From contig CP019636.1 in the NCBI GenBank assembly GCA_002163975.1, positions 4,398,501 through 4,462,500 on the forward strand: DNA of 64,000 nt, in the 5' to 3' direction. Position numbers and translations under genes: made by a program. Origin of the DNA: Nostocales cyanobacterium HT-58-2 (GTDB lineage: Bacteria; Cyanobacteriota; Cyanobacteriia; Cyanobacteriales; Nostocaceae). Numbering within the stretch: the stretch's first letter is position 1; every line of letters begins with the position of its first letter. Shown here piece after piece: positions 42,651-51,941 of this stretch. Under the pieces are notes generated by a model, which saw only the letters and a list, made by a program, of their open reading frames with translations, made no database searches and was not told the DNA's origin.

Positions 42651-43850
42651 GTGATTCTTCTGCGACAATTTGCAATCTACGGCGTATTAGGGCTGACTTA
42701 CCTGGGGTTAGCACTCGGCTATCTTCCAGGTTTACGCATGAACCGGGCAACAATTGCCCTGGTTGGTTCTGCATTTCTCATTGCTTTGGGTGTTCTCAGG
42801 TTGCAGGAAGCATGGGATGCGATCGATGCCACGACCATTGTGTTTTTATTAAGCATGATGGTTGTGAATGCTAACCTATCCTTTGCTGGGTTTTTCCCAA
42901 GCGCGCTGTCTATACTATTGAGTTTGACCCGCAGTCCTTTTGGCTTGTTAATCGCCTTGACCTTTGCCAGTGGTATCCTGTCTGCCTTTTTTCTTAATGA
43001 CACTTTGGCACTGATTTTCACACCACTGACTTTAAGCCTGACACAAGCCCTAAATTTGAATCCGATTCCCTATTTACTTGCATTAGCTGGAGCAACTAAC
43101 GTTGGTTCAGTAGCCACCTTGAGTGGTAATCCCCAAAACATTCTCATTGGCTCTTTTTCTGGCATCGGTTACATGAATTTTCTTAGGGCGTTGGCTCCCG
43201 TCGCTGTCACAGGCTTAGCAATTCAAGTGGGATTATTGTGGCTACTTTACCCTGAGGTGCGCTCAACTCAACCTAGCGAGCAATTATTCCTTAAGAAGGG
43301 GCGCATCTTCAGACCTCCATATCAAAAAACTATTATCATCACCACTGGGCTGTTGATTGCCTTTGCTGTGGGCTTACCTCTTACGGTTTCTGCCTTGGTA
43401 GCTGCTAGCCTTTTGCTTATCACTCGCAGAATTAAACCACAGCGGATTCTCAAAGAGGTGGACTGGAACCTGCTAGTCATGTTTTCTGGACTCTTCATCC
43501 TCACAAGAGTGACACAGAAGTTGAATTTGCTTGAGCCATTCACTCATGCAGTCAACTCTTCTGCTGGTCTTTTGAGTGTCACAGCCATTCTGTCTAACCT
43601 GATATCCAATGTTCCGGCTGTGCTCTTGCTACAACCTTTGATTCCTAAAGATGATATTCAGTCTTGGCTATTGCTTGCTGCTGGCTCAACTTTGGCTGGA
43701 AATTTAACTTTATTTGGTTCAGTAGCCAACTTAATCGTCGTAGAAGCAGCCGCTGAGTTAGGTTACACCCTAACTTTCTGGGAACATCTGCGCTTTGGTG
43801 TGCCACTGACAGTGATAACTTTGCTTCTGGTATATGTATCGATTCACTGA
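42651..43850 (+). CDS. Anion/Na+ symporter family (ArsB/CitM/YbiR-like) transporter
   Basis: This 399-residue protein has about 10-11 hydrophobic segments. Diagnostic motifs are FASGILSAFFLNDTLALIFT, GATNVGSVATLSGNPQNILI and, near the C-terminus, AGSTLAGNLTLFGSVANLIV, i.e. the two inverted repeats of the ion-transporter superfamily. The start is GTG 42651, as the first helix begins soon after; ATG 42738 is a less likely alternative. The substrate could be arsenite, a dicarboxylate or another anion. No ars genes are adjacent. Confidence 0.85.
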   Translation: MILLRQFAIYGVLGLTYLGLALGYLPGLRMNRATIALVGSAFLIALGVLRLQEAWDAIDATTIVFLLSMMVVNANLSFAGFFPSALSILLSLTRSPFGLLIALTFASGILSAFFLNDTLALIFTPLTLSLTQALNLNPIPYLLALAGATNVGSVATLSGNPQNILIGSFSGIGYMNFLRALAPVAVTGLAIQVGLLWLLYPEVRSTQPSEQLFLKKGRIFRPPYQKTIIITTGLLIAFAVGLPLTVSALVAASLLLITRRIKPQRILKEVDWNLLVMFSGLFILTRVTQKLNLLEPFTHAVNSSAGLLSVTAILSNLISNVPAVLLLQPLIPKDDIQSWLLLAAGSTLAGNLTLFGSVANLIVVEAAAELGYTLTFWEHLRFGVPLTVITLLLVYVSIH

Positions 43851-43906
43851 ACTGAATGTTCAGTGCTGAGTAGGGTGGGGACTACCTACCAAACGACCTA
43901 AAACAT

Positions 43907-43944
43907 TTAGGGTGCGTTACGACAAAGTCCGCAACCCACCCTAA
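43907..43944. terminator. Candidate bidirectional terminator between convergent genes
   Basis: Arms TTAGGGTGCGTT (43907-43918) and AACCCACCCTAA (43933-43944) pair with one mismatch. The stem lies between the convergent transporter and rnj genes. It has no long T-run. It also belongs to the GGTGCGTTA repeat seen at 6368. Confidence 0.45.
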
Positions 43945-43975
43945 CTAGGATTAACTCCCTTAAGAACCAGATTTT

Positions 43976-45748
43976 CTATGATGCGACTTGAGCAGCTGTG
44001 CGGGTGCGACGCCTTCTACCATCAGCAACTTTGACTGGTGGTTCATCAGGAGTTTGCATCAGCAAGGTAACAGATGGTTGACAGTGCAGTTCTTTGCGCA
44101 ACGAACGTGCTAGTTCCCGCTCTATAATCCCTTGCAATCCACCCCAGTCTACCTCTTGATTTTCAGTCTCAAAAGACTGGCTAAATTCTGACCACCGAAC
44201 GCTGAGAATTTCTTCAATTCGCTGTTGTACCCACTTTTGCAGCAGCGATCGCTCGACGCTTGTCACAACACCTCGCAGATGAATTTCTGGCTTCGCCATC
44301 AGCTTGCCATTCCAATCCACCGCCATGGCAATTGTGACAATACCTTCTTCTGCCATGCGTTGCCGTTCTTGCAGCACTTTGGCACTCACCATGCCACTTC
44401 CAGAAGTATCCACTAGTTCCAGACCAGAGGGCACTTTACCAGCAACATAAATTGATTCTTCAGTCAGTTCAACAATATTCCCATTCTGAATAATCACCAT
44501 GTTTTCAGCGGGAATACCCATACTCTGAGCGGTTTGGCTGTGCTTGACCAGCATCCGATGTTCTCCGTGCACTGGCAGGAAGAATTTGGGTCTAGTCAGA
44601 GCAATCATCAGTTTTTGGTCTTCTTGACATCCATGACCAGAGACGTGAATGCCTTTATCCCGACCATAGATAACGTTTGCCCCTTGCATCATCAACTTAT
44701 CTATGACGGTGACTACGGCGATTGTATTTCCAGGAATGGGGTTGGCTGAGAAGACAACCGTATCTCCTTGTCGGATTTTGATGTGCGGATGTTCTTGATT
44801 TGCAATGCGCGTCATCGCTGACATTGGCTCACCTTGAGAGCCTGTTGTCAAAACTAACACGTTCTCGTCAGGCAAATTGCGGACAACGTGCAACGGCTGA
44901 AGTAGATTATCATCACACTTGATGTAACCTAGATTGCGGGCGTGAGCAATCAAATTTAGCATGGAACGCCCTACTACGGTGACAACTCGGTTGTACTTCT
45001 GCGCCAGCTGCAAAACCATATTAATGCGATGCACGCTGGAAGCAAAAGTTGTCACGAATAGTCGCCCAGTGGCTTGACTGAATACCCTGTCTAAGTTTGG
45101 ATATACAGAACGTTCTGAAGGCGTGAATCCGGGGACTTCTGAATTAGTAGAGTCACTCATCAAACACAGTACGCCTTTTTCACCGTGTTCGGCTAGCCTT
45201 TGCAAGTCAAAACGCTCACCATCCACTGGCGTATGGTCAATTTTAAAATCTCCTGTATGGATGAGTACGCCAAGAGGTGTATGAATTGCTATGGTGAAGC
45301 TGTCAGCAATGGAGTGGGTATTGCGAATGTATTCTACAAAGAAATGTTTGCCAATTCTCACCACATCGCGAGGGAGAACAGTTCTTAATTCAGTGCGATC
45401 GCGCACCCCTGCTTCTTCCAATTTGCCCTCTAGCATTGCCAATGCTAGCCTAGGACCATAAATCACGGGAATTTCAAATTGCTTTAGGTGAAAGGCTATC
45501 CCACCGATATGGTCTTCGTGACCGTGGGTTACAATCATGCCTTTAATTTTGTGGCGATTTTCCCTGACATAGGTCATGTCTGGAAGTACAATATTGACTC
45601 CATGCATTCCGTCTGTAGGAAAAGCCAATCCTGCATCTAACAGGATAATTTCGTCATCATACTCGAAAACACAAGTATTTTTTCCAATTTCATGCAAACC
45701 GCCCAACGGAATAATTTTGAGGGCGGCTTGAGTTTCGTTTTTAGCCAT
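43976..45748 (-). CDS. rnj: Ribonuclease J
   Basis: This 590-residue metallo-beta-lactamase/beta-CASP nuclease has HGHEDH at residues 75-80, the further metal-binding NTHSIADS and HTGDFKID segments, SDSTNSEVPGFTPSE, and CASP motifs including HVSGHGCQED and PVHGEHRML. RNase J degrades mRNA from the 5' end and also cuts internally. The basic C-terminus ends VADGRRRRTRTAAQVAS. It is the third gene in asd-dapA-rnj, 276 bp after dapA, a conserved order in cyanobacteria. Confidence 0.95.
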   Translation of the reverse strand: MAKNETQAALKIIPLGGLHEIGKNTCVFEYDDEIILLDAGLAFPTDGMHGVNIVLPDMTYVRENRHKIKGMIVTHGHEDHIGGIAFHLKQFEIPVIYGPRLALAMLEGKLEEAGVRDRTELRTVLPRDVVRIGKHFFVEYIRNTHSIADSFTIAIHTPLGVLIHTGDFKIDHTPVDGERFDLQRLAEHGEKGVLCLMSDSTNSEVPGFTPSERSVYPNLDRVFSQATGRLFVTTFASSVHRINMVLQLAQKYNRVVTVVGRSMLNLIAHARNLGYIKCDDNLLQPLHVVRNLPDENVLVLTTGSQGEPMSAMTRIANQEHPHIKIRQGDTVVFSANPIPGNTIAVVTVIDKLMMQGANVIYGRDKGIHVSGHGCQEDQKLMIALTRPKFFLPVHGEHRMLVKHSQTAQSMGIPAENMVIIQNGNIVELTEESIYVAGKVPSGLELVDTSGSGMVSAKVLQERQRMAEEGIVTIAMAVDWNGKLMAKPEIHLRGVVTSVERSLLQKWVQQRIEEILSVRWSEFSQSFETENQEVDWGGLQGIIERELARSLRKELHCQPSVTLLMQTPDEPPVKVADGRRRRTRTAAQVAS

Positions 45749-46024
45749 TTTCTCCTTAGATTGTTCTTTTCGATAAAAATGTGGAATTTAATCGTCTTGT
45801 AAAACTGACGAGAAAACCGATCTATGAAATCAGTCTGAAAAACAGCTGAATTTTTCTTAGATGTTCAATTTTTGTTTAATTAATTGGGCTTTAAAAGCTC
45901 AAAATTCATAGTATGTTTATCCAGTCGTAGCACAGGCTTTCTACTTGTAATATAGTAAAATTAAGCACAAGCTTTTTATAAGTATCTTGAGCCAACTAGC
46001 GTGTAAGCCTTCATCAAGTTCCTG

Positions 46025-46918
46025 CTAAATAAGACCAAGTTCTTTGAGAACGAGTTCTAACTTGCGAGTGACTTCTAAGTCCTCTGAGTCCTCTTCACAC
46101 AGTGGCGGACGAGTTGAACCAACCTCCCAACCTAAAATATTGAGTGCTTTCTTTAGTGGGATGGGATTTGTCGTTGTAAATAAAACTTTAAACAGAGGGA
46201 AGAGTTGGAGATGAATTTCCCTGGCGACTTGAGTTTGACCTGAATCAAAGGCTTCAATCATCTTTCGTAGTTGGTTTCCTACCAAATGAGAAGCCACACT
46301 GACAACACCCTTTGCCCCAATCGCTAAAAGAGGCAAAGTCATGTAATCATCACCAGAGTAAATCTGGAATTCTTTGGGCGTCAAGCGACGAATTTCACTT
46401 GCTTGGTCGATATTGCCAGTAGATTCCTTAATCCCGACAATGTTGTCAATCTCAGCTAACCGAGCCACCGTCTTTGGTTTAAGATTTTGACCAGTCCGAC
46501 CAGGGATGTTGTATAACAGCACAGGTAGGTCAGGCGTAGACTGAGCGATCGCTTGAAAGTGCTGATAAAGCCCTGCTTGCGGTGGCTTATTGTAGTAAGG
46601 AACAACGTGCAGTGCCCCATTGACTCCTATTTTAACCGCCTTTTGGGTAGCGGCAATTGCTTCTTTGGTGGAATTGGAGCCACACCCTGCTATTACAAAA
46701 GCTTTTCCCGCCACCGCCTGCAACACGACAGAAAACAACTGGTATTCCTCCTCCCAACTCAGGGTCGGAGATTCTCCCGTGGTCCCACATACCACGATTG
46801 TGTCGGTACCATTTTCTGCCAGATGAGCGGCTAAAGCTGCTGCAACATCATAATTCACACTACCGTCTTCTTTAAACGGCGTAATCATAGCGGTTAGAAC
46901 TCTGCCAAAATCTACCAC
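46025..46918 (-). CDS. dapA: 4-hydroxy-tetrahydrodipicolinate synthase
   Basis: This 297-residue enzyme has the Schiff-base Lys164 in GIKESTGN, Tyr136 in LLYNIPGRTG, and TTGESPTL near 46-53. It condenses pyruvate with aspartate semialdehyde in lysine and peptidoglycan synthesis. It follows asd, whose product is its substrate, with a 181-bp gap on the same strand. Confidence 0.96.
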   Translation of the reverse strand: MVDFGRVLTAMITPFKEDGSVNYDVAAALAAHLAENGTDTIVVCGTTGESPTLSWEEEYQLFSVVLQAVAGKAFVIAGCGSNSTKEAIAATQKAVKIGVNGALHVVPYYNKPPQAGLYQHFQAIAQSTPDLPVLLYNIPGRTGQNLKPKTVARLAEIDNIVGIKESTGNIDQASEIRRLTPKEFQIYSGDDYMTLPLLAIGAKGVVSVASHLVGNQLRKMIEAFDSGQTQVAREIHLQLFPLFKVLFTTTNPIPLKKALNILGWEVGSTRPPLCEEDSEDLEVTRKLELVLKELGLI

Positions 46919-47099
46919 CCTCTTTTCACTCCTACATATTCCTCTTTAATTCTTGTTTTTTTAGTCTTGGTGGTTTTCTATTGTAATAACCTATTTGACT
47001 ATTACTTTCAAGCATAATCTATGCATTAGTCTTTTTTTCGTGTCATTTGTTATCTGTTCTTTTATCCAACACTTATGACAAATAACTCATAACTGATGA

Positions 47100-48140
47100 C
47101 TAACGGCTAATGGCTACAGCTGGTTTGAGCAGACTTTTTTCTACTAATAACTCAGCAATTTGTATTGCATTCAAAGCTGCACCTTTACGGACTTGATCAC
47201 CACAAAGCCACAGTTCCAAGCCGCACGGGTGAGAAATATCTTGACGAATTCTCCCTACCAAAACTTCATCTCGACCTGTAGCTTCAATTGGCATGGGAAA
47301 ATGATTAGCCTTCCAATCTTCCACCAATTTCACACCAGGTGCCTGACTTAGAATTTTTCTCGCTTTATCTGGGCTAAATGGTTCTTCAAATTCTAGGTTA
47401 ATCGTTTCCGAATGGCTACGAAGTACGGGAACCCGTATACAAGTTGCAGTAATTCTTATATCTTGAGTTCCAAAAATTTTGCGAGTTTCATTCACCATTT
47501 TCATTTCTTCCTCGCAGTATCCCAAATCGTTTAATGAGGAGTTATGCGGAAAGACATTAAATGCCAACGGATATGGAAAGACTTCAGCAACGGGTTGCTT
47601 GCCCTCTAAAATGGCACTTGCTTGCGTTTTGACTTCTGCCATCGCCTGAGCACCAGCACCACTAGCAGATTGGTAAGTGGCAGCCACAAGGCGCTGCACT
47701 GGTGAAACCTTATGTAAAGGCCACACTGCTAATGTCATTAAAATAGTCGTGCAGTTAGGGTTGGCAATAATTCCTTTGTGGTTCGCTGCTGCTTCCGGAT
47801 TCACTTCTGGAACAACCAAAGGAACTTCTGGGTTCATGCGAAACGCGCTGGAGTTATCAACCACCACAGCACCAGCTGCGACAGCTTGTGTAGCCCAAGT
47901 TTTCGATGTGGAACCACCTGCACTTGCCAGCACCAAATCCACACCCTCAAAGGCTTTTTCGCTCACTGGCTCTACTGGCAAATTTTCTCCTTTAAAAGGC
48001 AGTGTTCGCCCTGCACTGCGAACGGAAGCTAATAACTTTAAGTCAGAAACTGGGAAATTACGGCATTCTAATAATTCCAGCAACTCTTTGCCAACGGCAC
48101 CAGTCGCTCCTAAAACAGCTACACGGTAGGATTTAGACAA
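47100..48140 (-). CDS. asd: Aspartate-semialdehyde dehydrogenase
   Basis: This 346-residue enzyme shows the NADP-binding GATGAVGKELLELL at 11-24, the catalytic Cys130 in ANPNCTTI and the His in EATGRDEVLVGRIR...CGLELWLCGDQ region. It makes aspartate semialdehyde for lysine, threonine and methionine. It heads the asd-dapA-rnj group and is divergent from tig. Confidence 0.96.
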   Translation of the reverse strand: MSKSYRVAVLGATGAVGKELLELLECRNFPVSDLKLLASVRSAGRTLPFKGENLPVEPVSEKAFEGVDLVLASAGGSTSKTWATQAVAAGAVVVDNSSAFRMNPEVPLVVPEVNPEAAANHKGIIANPNCTTILMTLAVWPLHKVSPVQRLVAATYQSASGAGAQAMAEVKTQASAILEGKQPVAEVFPYPLAFNVFPHNSSLNDLGYCEEEMKMVNETRKIFGTQDIRITATCIRVPVLRSHSETINLEFEEPFSPDKARKILSQAPGVKLVEDWKANHFPMPIEATGRDEVLVGRIRQDISHPCGLELWLCGDQVRKGAALNAIQIAELLVEKSLLKPAVAISR

Positions 48141-48981
48141 TCTAGCTTCCTCCTTTACTAAAGGTTATCTGCGATTTCTTGTAAGAATTCAAACTTTTGA
48201 ATGGTAATAGCAAAAAATAAACTTTCTAATAGCTTTTAATAATTTGATTAATCTTATGAAATGATTCTATTCCTTAATTTAATACATTTATTTGTTTAGT
48301 TATGCTGGTTAATATTGCAATTTATAATAACTTATTACTCTACTTTTGATTTGCTTTAAAACCCTATTATACAACAGACCATCTTTCAACCCCTGGATGA
48401 CACAAGCTTCTGCATATAGGCTGAAGACAGGTATTCTGTCTGGAAGATGCTTTGTCAGGATGATTAGTGTACTATGATTCAGTGGACTGAAACCAGTCAG
48501 GCAGAAAGCTGACCTATTCCCCGAGGCAAGAGCTAAGCAGAAGCTGCACTCAGTCCTGCAAGGCAGCAAGTACCAACATGACAACTTTGGCATACGAACT
48601 GCTTATTGAGAAACAGGATATCACGGTGTTAGCCTTTTGGGAAAAAACAATTTAGAGTTTAACTCGGTAAACTAGTTGGCGCTAAAGTGTCAAGAACTTT
48701 TACTAACCAGAGGGTGAAAGACAAAGGATGAAGTAAGAAGGAATAACCAGGAGACAAGCCCGTGGAAAACTCCGTGGAGAAAATCTTCGTGTATTGTATC
48801 CTTGTCTAAAGTCACTGGATTCCTCTAAAAATGTGGATACTCCTAACTCCACACTTGATACTGAGATCTTCAGTAAGCACCTCCTTTCTTCCAAGTCAGG
48901 AAACTTTAACTTAAAAGACGCTATCAATTGCGTCAACTCACGTGATTCCTTAAAAGAAATACCAAGTTATAGAGACATAGC
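48141..48981. other. 841-bp asd/tig divergent region with small GC hairpins
   Basis: Between 48485 and 48570 several short hairpins cluster: GACTG-AAAC-CAGTC (48485-48498), GCAG-AAG-CTGC near 48538-48548 and CTGC-AAG-GCAG near 48557-48567. The stretch 48440-48590 is less AT-rich than its surroundings and could be a leader or small RNA. No protein frame is credible. Confidence 0.4.
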
Positions 48982-50418
48982 ATGAAAGTTACCCAGGAAA
49001 AACTTCCCGCCAGTCAAATTGGTCTAGAAATAGAGATTACGCCGGAAAAGACCAAAGAAACTTACGAACAAGTTATTAAAAACTTAGCCACTACTGCAAA
49101 TATTCCTGGGTTTCGCAAAGGCAAGGTACCTCGGCAAATATTGTTACAGCGCCTTGGCGTAACTCGAATCAAGGCAGCCGCGCTAGAAGAACTCATTCAA
49201 GATGGCATTGAGCAAGCGGTAGAACAAGAAAAAATCCCAGCGATTGGTCAACCACAACTGCGATCCTCATTTGACGACTTGATTAACAATTATGAACCAG
49301 GAAAACCTTTGGTCATTTCCGCATCTGTTGATGTGGAACCAGAACCCAATCTAGGTGAGTATACGGGCTTACAATTCAAAACCGAGGAAGTCAAGTACGA
49401 TCCAGAGCAAGTGGACAAAGTTTTGGAAAATGAACGTCAAGAATTGGCGACGTTAATCCCTGTGGAAGGACGCCCAGCACAAATAGGTGATGTTGCTGTG
49501 GTAGATTTTAAAGGTGTTTTGGCACCTGGCGAGGGTGAAGATGAAACAGCCGAACCGCAACCAATACCTGGCGCTGAAGCAACTGATTTTCAATTAGAGA
49601 TGCAGGAAGACAAATTCATTCCCGGCTTCGTTGCAGGGATAGTGGGAATGAATCCTGGAGAAACGAAAGAAATCTCTGCTCAGTTTCCAGACCCCTACGT
49701 CAACGAAGAGTTAGCAGGAAAACCAGCTGTTTTCACAGTCACGCTCAAAGAACTCAAGGAAAAAGAACTGCCGGAATTGAACGATGACTTTGCCCAGGAA
49801 GTCAGCGATTATGAGACTTTAGCGCAATTGCGTAGTTCTTTAGAAGAGCGCTTTCAAAAAGAGGCGGAACAAAAAACAAAAGCAAACAAGCAAGAAGCCT
49901 TGTTAAATGAACTACTCAAGCAAGTAGAAATTGACTTGCCAGAAACGATGATTCAGCAGGAAGTGGATGCAATGTTGACACAAACAGCCATCCGACTTTC
50001 CCAACAGGGGCTTGATATTAAGAAATTGTTTACCCAAGATGTGATTCCCCAGTTACGGGAGCGTTCTCGCAGTGAAGCAGTTGAGCGCATAAAGCGTTCT
50101 CTGTTGCTACGAGAAATTGGTAAACGTGAATCCATCCAAGTGTCGGAAGGAGAAATCAACGCCAGAGCCCAAGAATTGATGCAGCAGTACTCAGAGAAAG
50201 ATGTTGATGAGGAAAGACTGCGTGAAGTCGTAGAAAACGAACTGTTGACCGAAAAAATCATCGACTGGCTACTAGAACGCTCAACGGTTGAATTAGTACC
50301 TGAAGGTTCGTTGAGTCCAGCAGAAACTGAGGAAGAAGAAGTCACAGTAGGTGAGCCTGATGCAGCAACTGAAACGGCAGAAACTCCATCACAACAGACA
50401 GAGTCAACACAAGGATAA
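48982..50418 (+). CDS. tig: Trigger factor
   Basis: This 478-residue chaperone has the ribosome-binding N-domain with the signature GFRKGKVPRQILLQRLG near 41-57, a FKBP-type peptidyl-prolyl isomerase domain around VVDFKGVL and GFVAGIVGM, and a helical C-domain. An acidic Thr/Glu-rich tail ends the protein. It binds nascent chains at the ribosome exit. Start ATG 48982. It precedes clpP and clpX on the same strand. Confidence 0.96.
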   Translation: MKVTQEKLPASQIGLEIEITPEKTKETYEQVIKNLATTANIPGFRKGKVPRQILLQRLGVTRIKAAALEELIQDGIEQAVEQEKIPAIGQPQLRSSFDDLINNYEPGKPLVISASVDVEPEPNLGEYTGLQFKTEEVKYDPEQVDKVLENERQELATLIPVEGRPAQIGDVAVVDFKGVLAPGEGEDETAEPQPIPGAEATDFQLEMQEDKFIPGFVAGIVGMNPGETKEISAQFPDPYVNEELAGKPAVFTVTLKELKEKELPELNDDFAQEVSDYETLAQLRSSLEERFQKEAEQKTKANKQEALLNELLKQVEIDLPETMIQQEVDAMLTQTAIRLSQQGLDIKKLFTQDVIPQLRERSRSEAVERIKRSLLLREIGKRESIQVSEGEINARAQELMQQYSEKDVDEERLREVVENELLTEKIIDWLLERSTVELVPEGSLSPAETEEEEVTVGEPDAATETAETPSQQTESTQG

Positions 50419-51236
50419 TCAATGATGAGGAGGCAGTGCGTTGCGGTGAACCATTGCTGCAGGAGGTGAGACCAGTGCTGCAGGAGGGTTTCCCTCCGTA
50501 GGCAACTGGCGCTCGCGGAGCGTATCCGCAGGATTCACCCGAAGGGGTTTCCAACGCTGGATGCTTCACTTGGGGAGCCACCTGCACAGGAAGGGTTTCC
50601 CGACTTGTGCAGAGTGGCGTGAGACTTCAAGACCGCACTGGCTCCTCCGTAGGCGACTGCGTTCCCCGTAGGAGTTCAAGGCAGAGTACCCGAACGCAAG
50701 TGCGTCTGGTGACAGGAGAAGGGGTTTCCCTCCCTAGGGAAATGGCACTGCAAGAGCGTATCCGCAGGATTCACCCGAACGCAAGTGCGTCTGATGACAG
50801 GAGAAGGGCGTCCGGCTCTGCCGACTTGTTCCAAGTAGGGTCTCCGTAAGGAGAAGCAAGTGGCGTTTTCCCTCCGCAGGCAACTGCGTTTCCCGTTCAC
50901 GATAGCGTCTGGGCAGGAGAAGGGCGCTGGCTCCTCCGTGGGGACCCCAAAGCCCCTGAGTGTGCAAACTGCCGTAAAGATGAGGAAGTATCAAGAAATA
51001 TGAGTGCTTTCTCCCCCAACTCCTTTTTCTCCACAACCTTTGCCAAAGCTGAAGTTTAAAGAATCTTAAATTAAGTAGCAGTGTAAATTACCGTCTTGGT
51101 TTGATACTGTTTTACACGATAAGAATTTATATGAGGCATAATGGTTAACACATAGCTACATCTAAAAATTACGCTCCTCAAAAAGGCAGAGGTTGCTGTC
51201 TCAACCATTGTTACACTTAGTCTCAAATGTTCTTTT
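50419..51236. repeat. Repeat-packed spacer between tig and clpP
   Basis: From about 50430 to 50960 the spacer consists of nested GC-rich modules. A full run at 50477-50543 repeats 41319-41386 closely, and partial runs at 50688-50722 and 50754-50809 repeat CCCGAACGCAAGTGCGTCTG and AGGAGAAGGG. GTAGGAG/CTCCTCCGTAGG variants fill the rest. The last 270 bp are AT-rich and must carry the clpP promoter. Open frames here are by-products of the repeats. Confidence 0.8.
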
Positions 51237-51932
51237 ATGCTTGTATCGCAGTCGGGAAACTACCAAGTTAACAGTTTGAGTGACTTTAAACTCTACTCCC
51301 TAAACAGTCCTAGCAACATCGTCCCAATGGTGGTAGAACAATCTGGCATGGGAGAACGCGCTTTCGATATCTACTCTCGCTTGCTACGAGAGCGGATTAT
51401 CTTTCTAGGAACGCCCATAGACGATGCTGTCTCCAACTCAATTGTTGCCCAGTTGTTGTTTCTAGACGCTGAAGATTCAGAAAAGGACATTCAACTGTAC
51501 ATAAATTCTCCTGGTGGCTCCGTGACAGCAGGCATGGCCATCTATGATACCATTCAACAAATTCGTCCTGATGTGGTTACGATCTGTTTTGGATTAGCCG
51601 CAAGCATGGGGGCATTCTTGTTAGCAGCAGGAACAGCTGGTAAACGGATGTCTCTTCCTGATTCCCGGATCATGATTCACCAACCATTGGGTGGTGCGCA
51701 GGGACAAGCCGTTGACATCGAGATACAAGCCAGAGAAATTCTTTATCATAAGTCTAAGTTGAATCAGTTACTCGCTCAGCATACTGGTCAACCATTAGAA
51801 AGAGTTGAAGCCGATACTGATCGCGATTTCTTCATGTCCGCCCAAGAGGCGAAAAATTACGGGTTGATTGATCAGGTCATCTCCAGGCAAAATCTTCCCT
51901 CACCAGGGGAAAACGTCACCATTCTGAAATAA
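51237..51932 (+). CDS. clpP: ATP-dependent Clp protease proteolytic subunit
   Basis: This 231-residue serine protease has catalytic Ser123 in GLAASMGAFLL and His148 in RIMIHQPLGG, with the Asp in TDRDFF. The family core starts near MVVEQSGMGERAFDIYSRLL (residue 31), so about 28 residues are an N-terminal extension, unless the ATG at residue 31 is used. It forms a tetradecamer with ClpX, encoded 9 bp downstream. Confidence 0.95.
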   Translation: MLVSQSGNYQVNSLSDFKLYSLNSPSNIVPMVVEQSGMGERAFDIYSRLLRERIIFLGTPIDDAVSNSIVAQLLFLDAEDSEKDIQLYINSPGGSVTAGMAIYDTIQQIRPDVVTICFGLAASMGAFLLAAGTAGKRMSLPDSRIMIHQPLGGAQGQAVDIEIQAREILYHKSKLNQLLAQHTGQPLERVEADTDRDFFMSAQEAKNYGLIDQVISRQNLPSPGENVTILK

Positions 51933-51941
51933 GAGGCTGGT

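Noticed and set aside
42379..42774. 131-residue frame antisense to the transporter start
   Set aside because: It overlaps the transporter gene and has no recognisable features.
48309..48593. 94-residue minus-strand frame upstream of tig
   Set aside because: No start signal, high Cys/Leu random composition; the region is better seen as spacer or RNA.
50607..51036. Several frames of 74-100 residues between tig and clpP
   Set aside because: All lie in the repeat mosaic and on both strands at once; they follow the repeat period, not codon structure.
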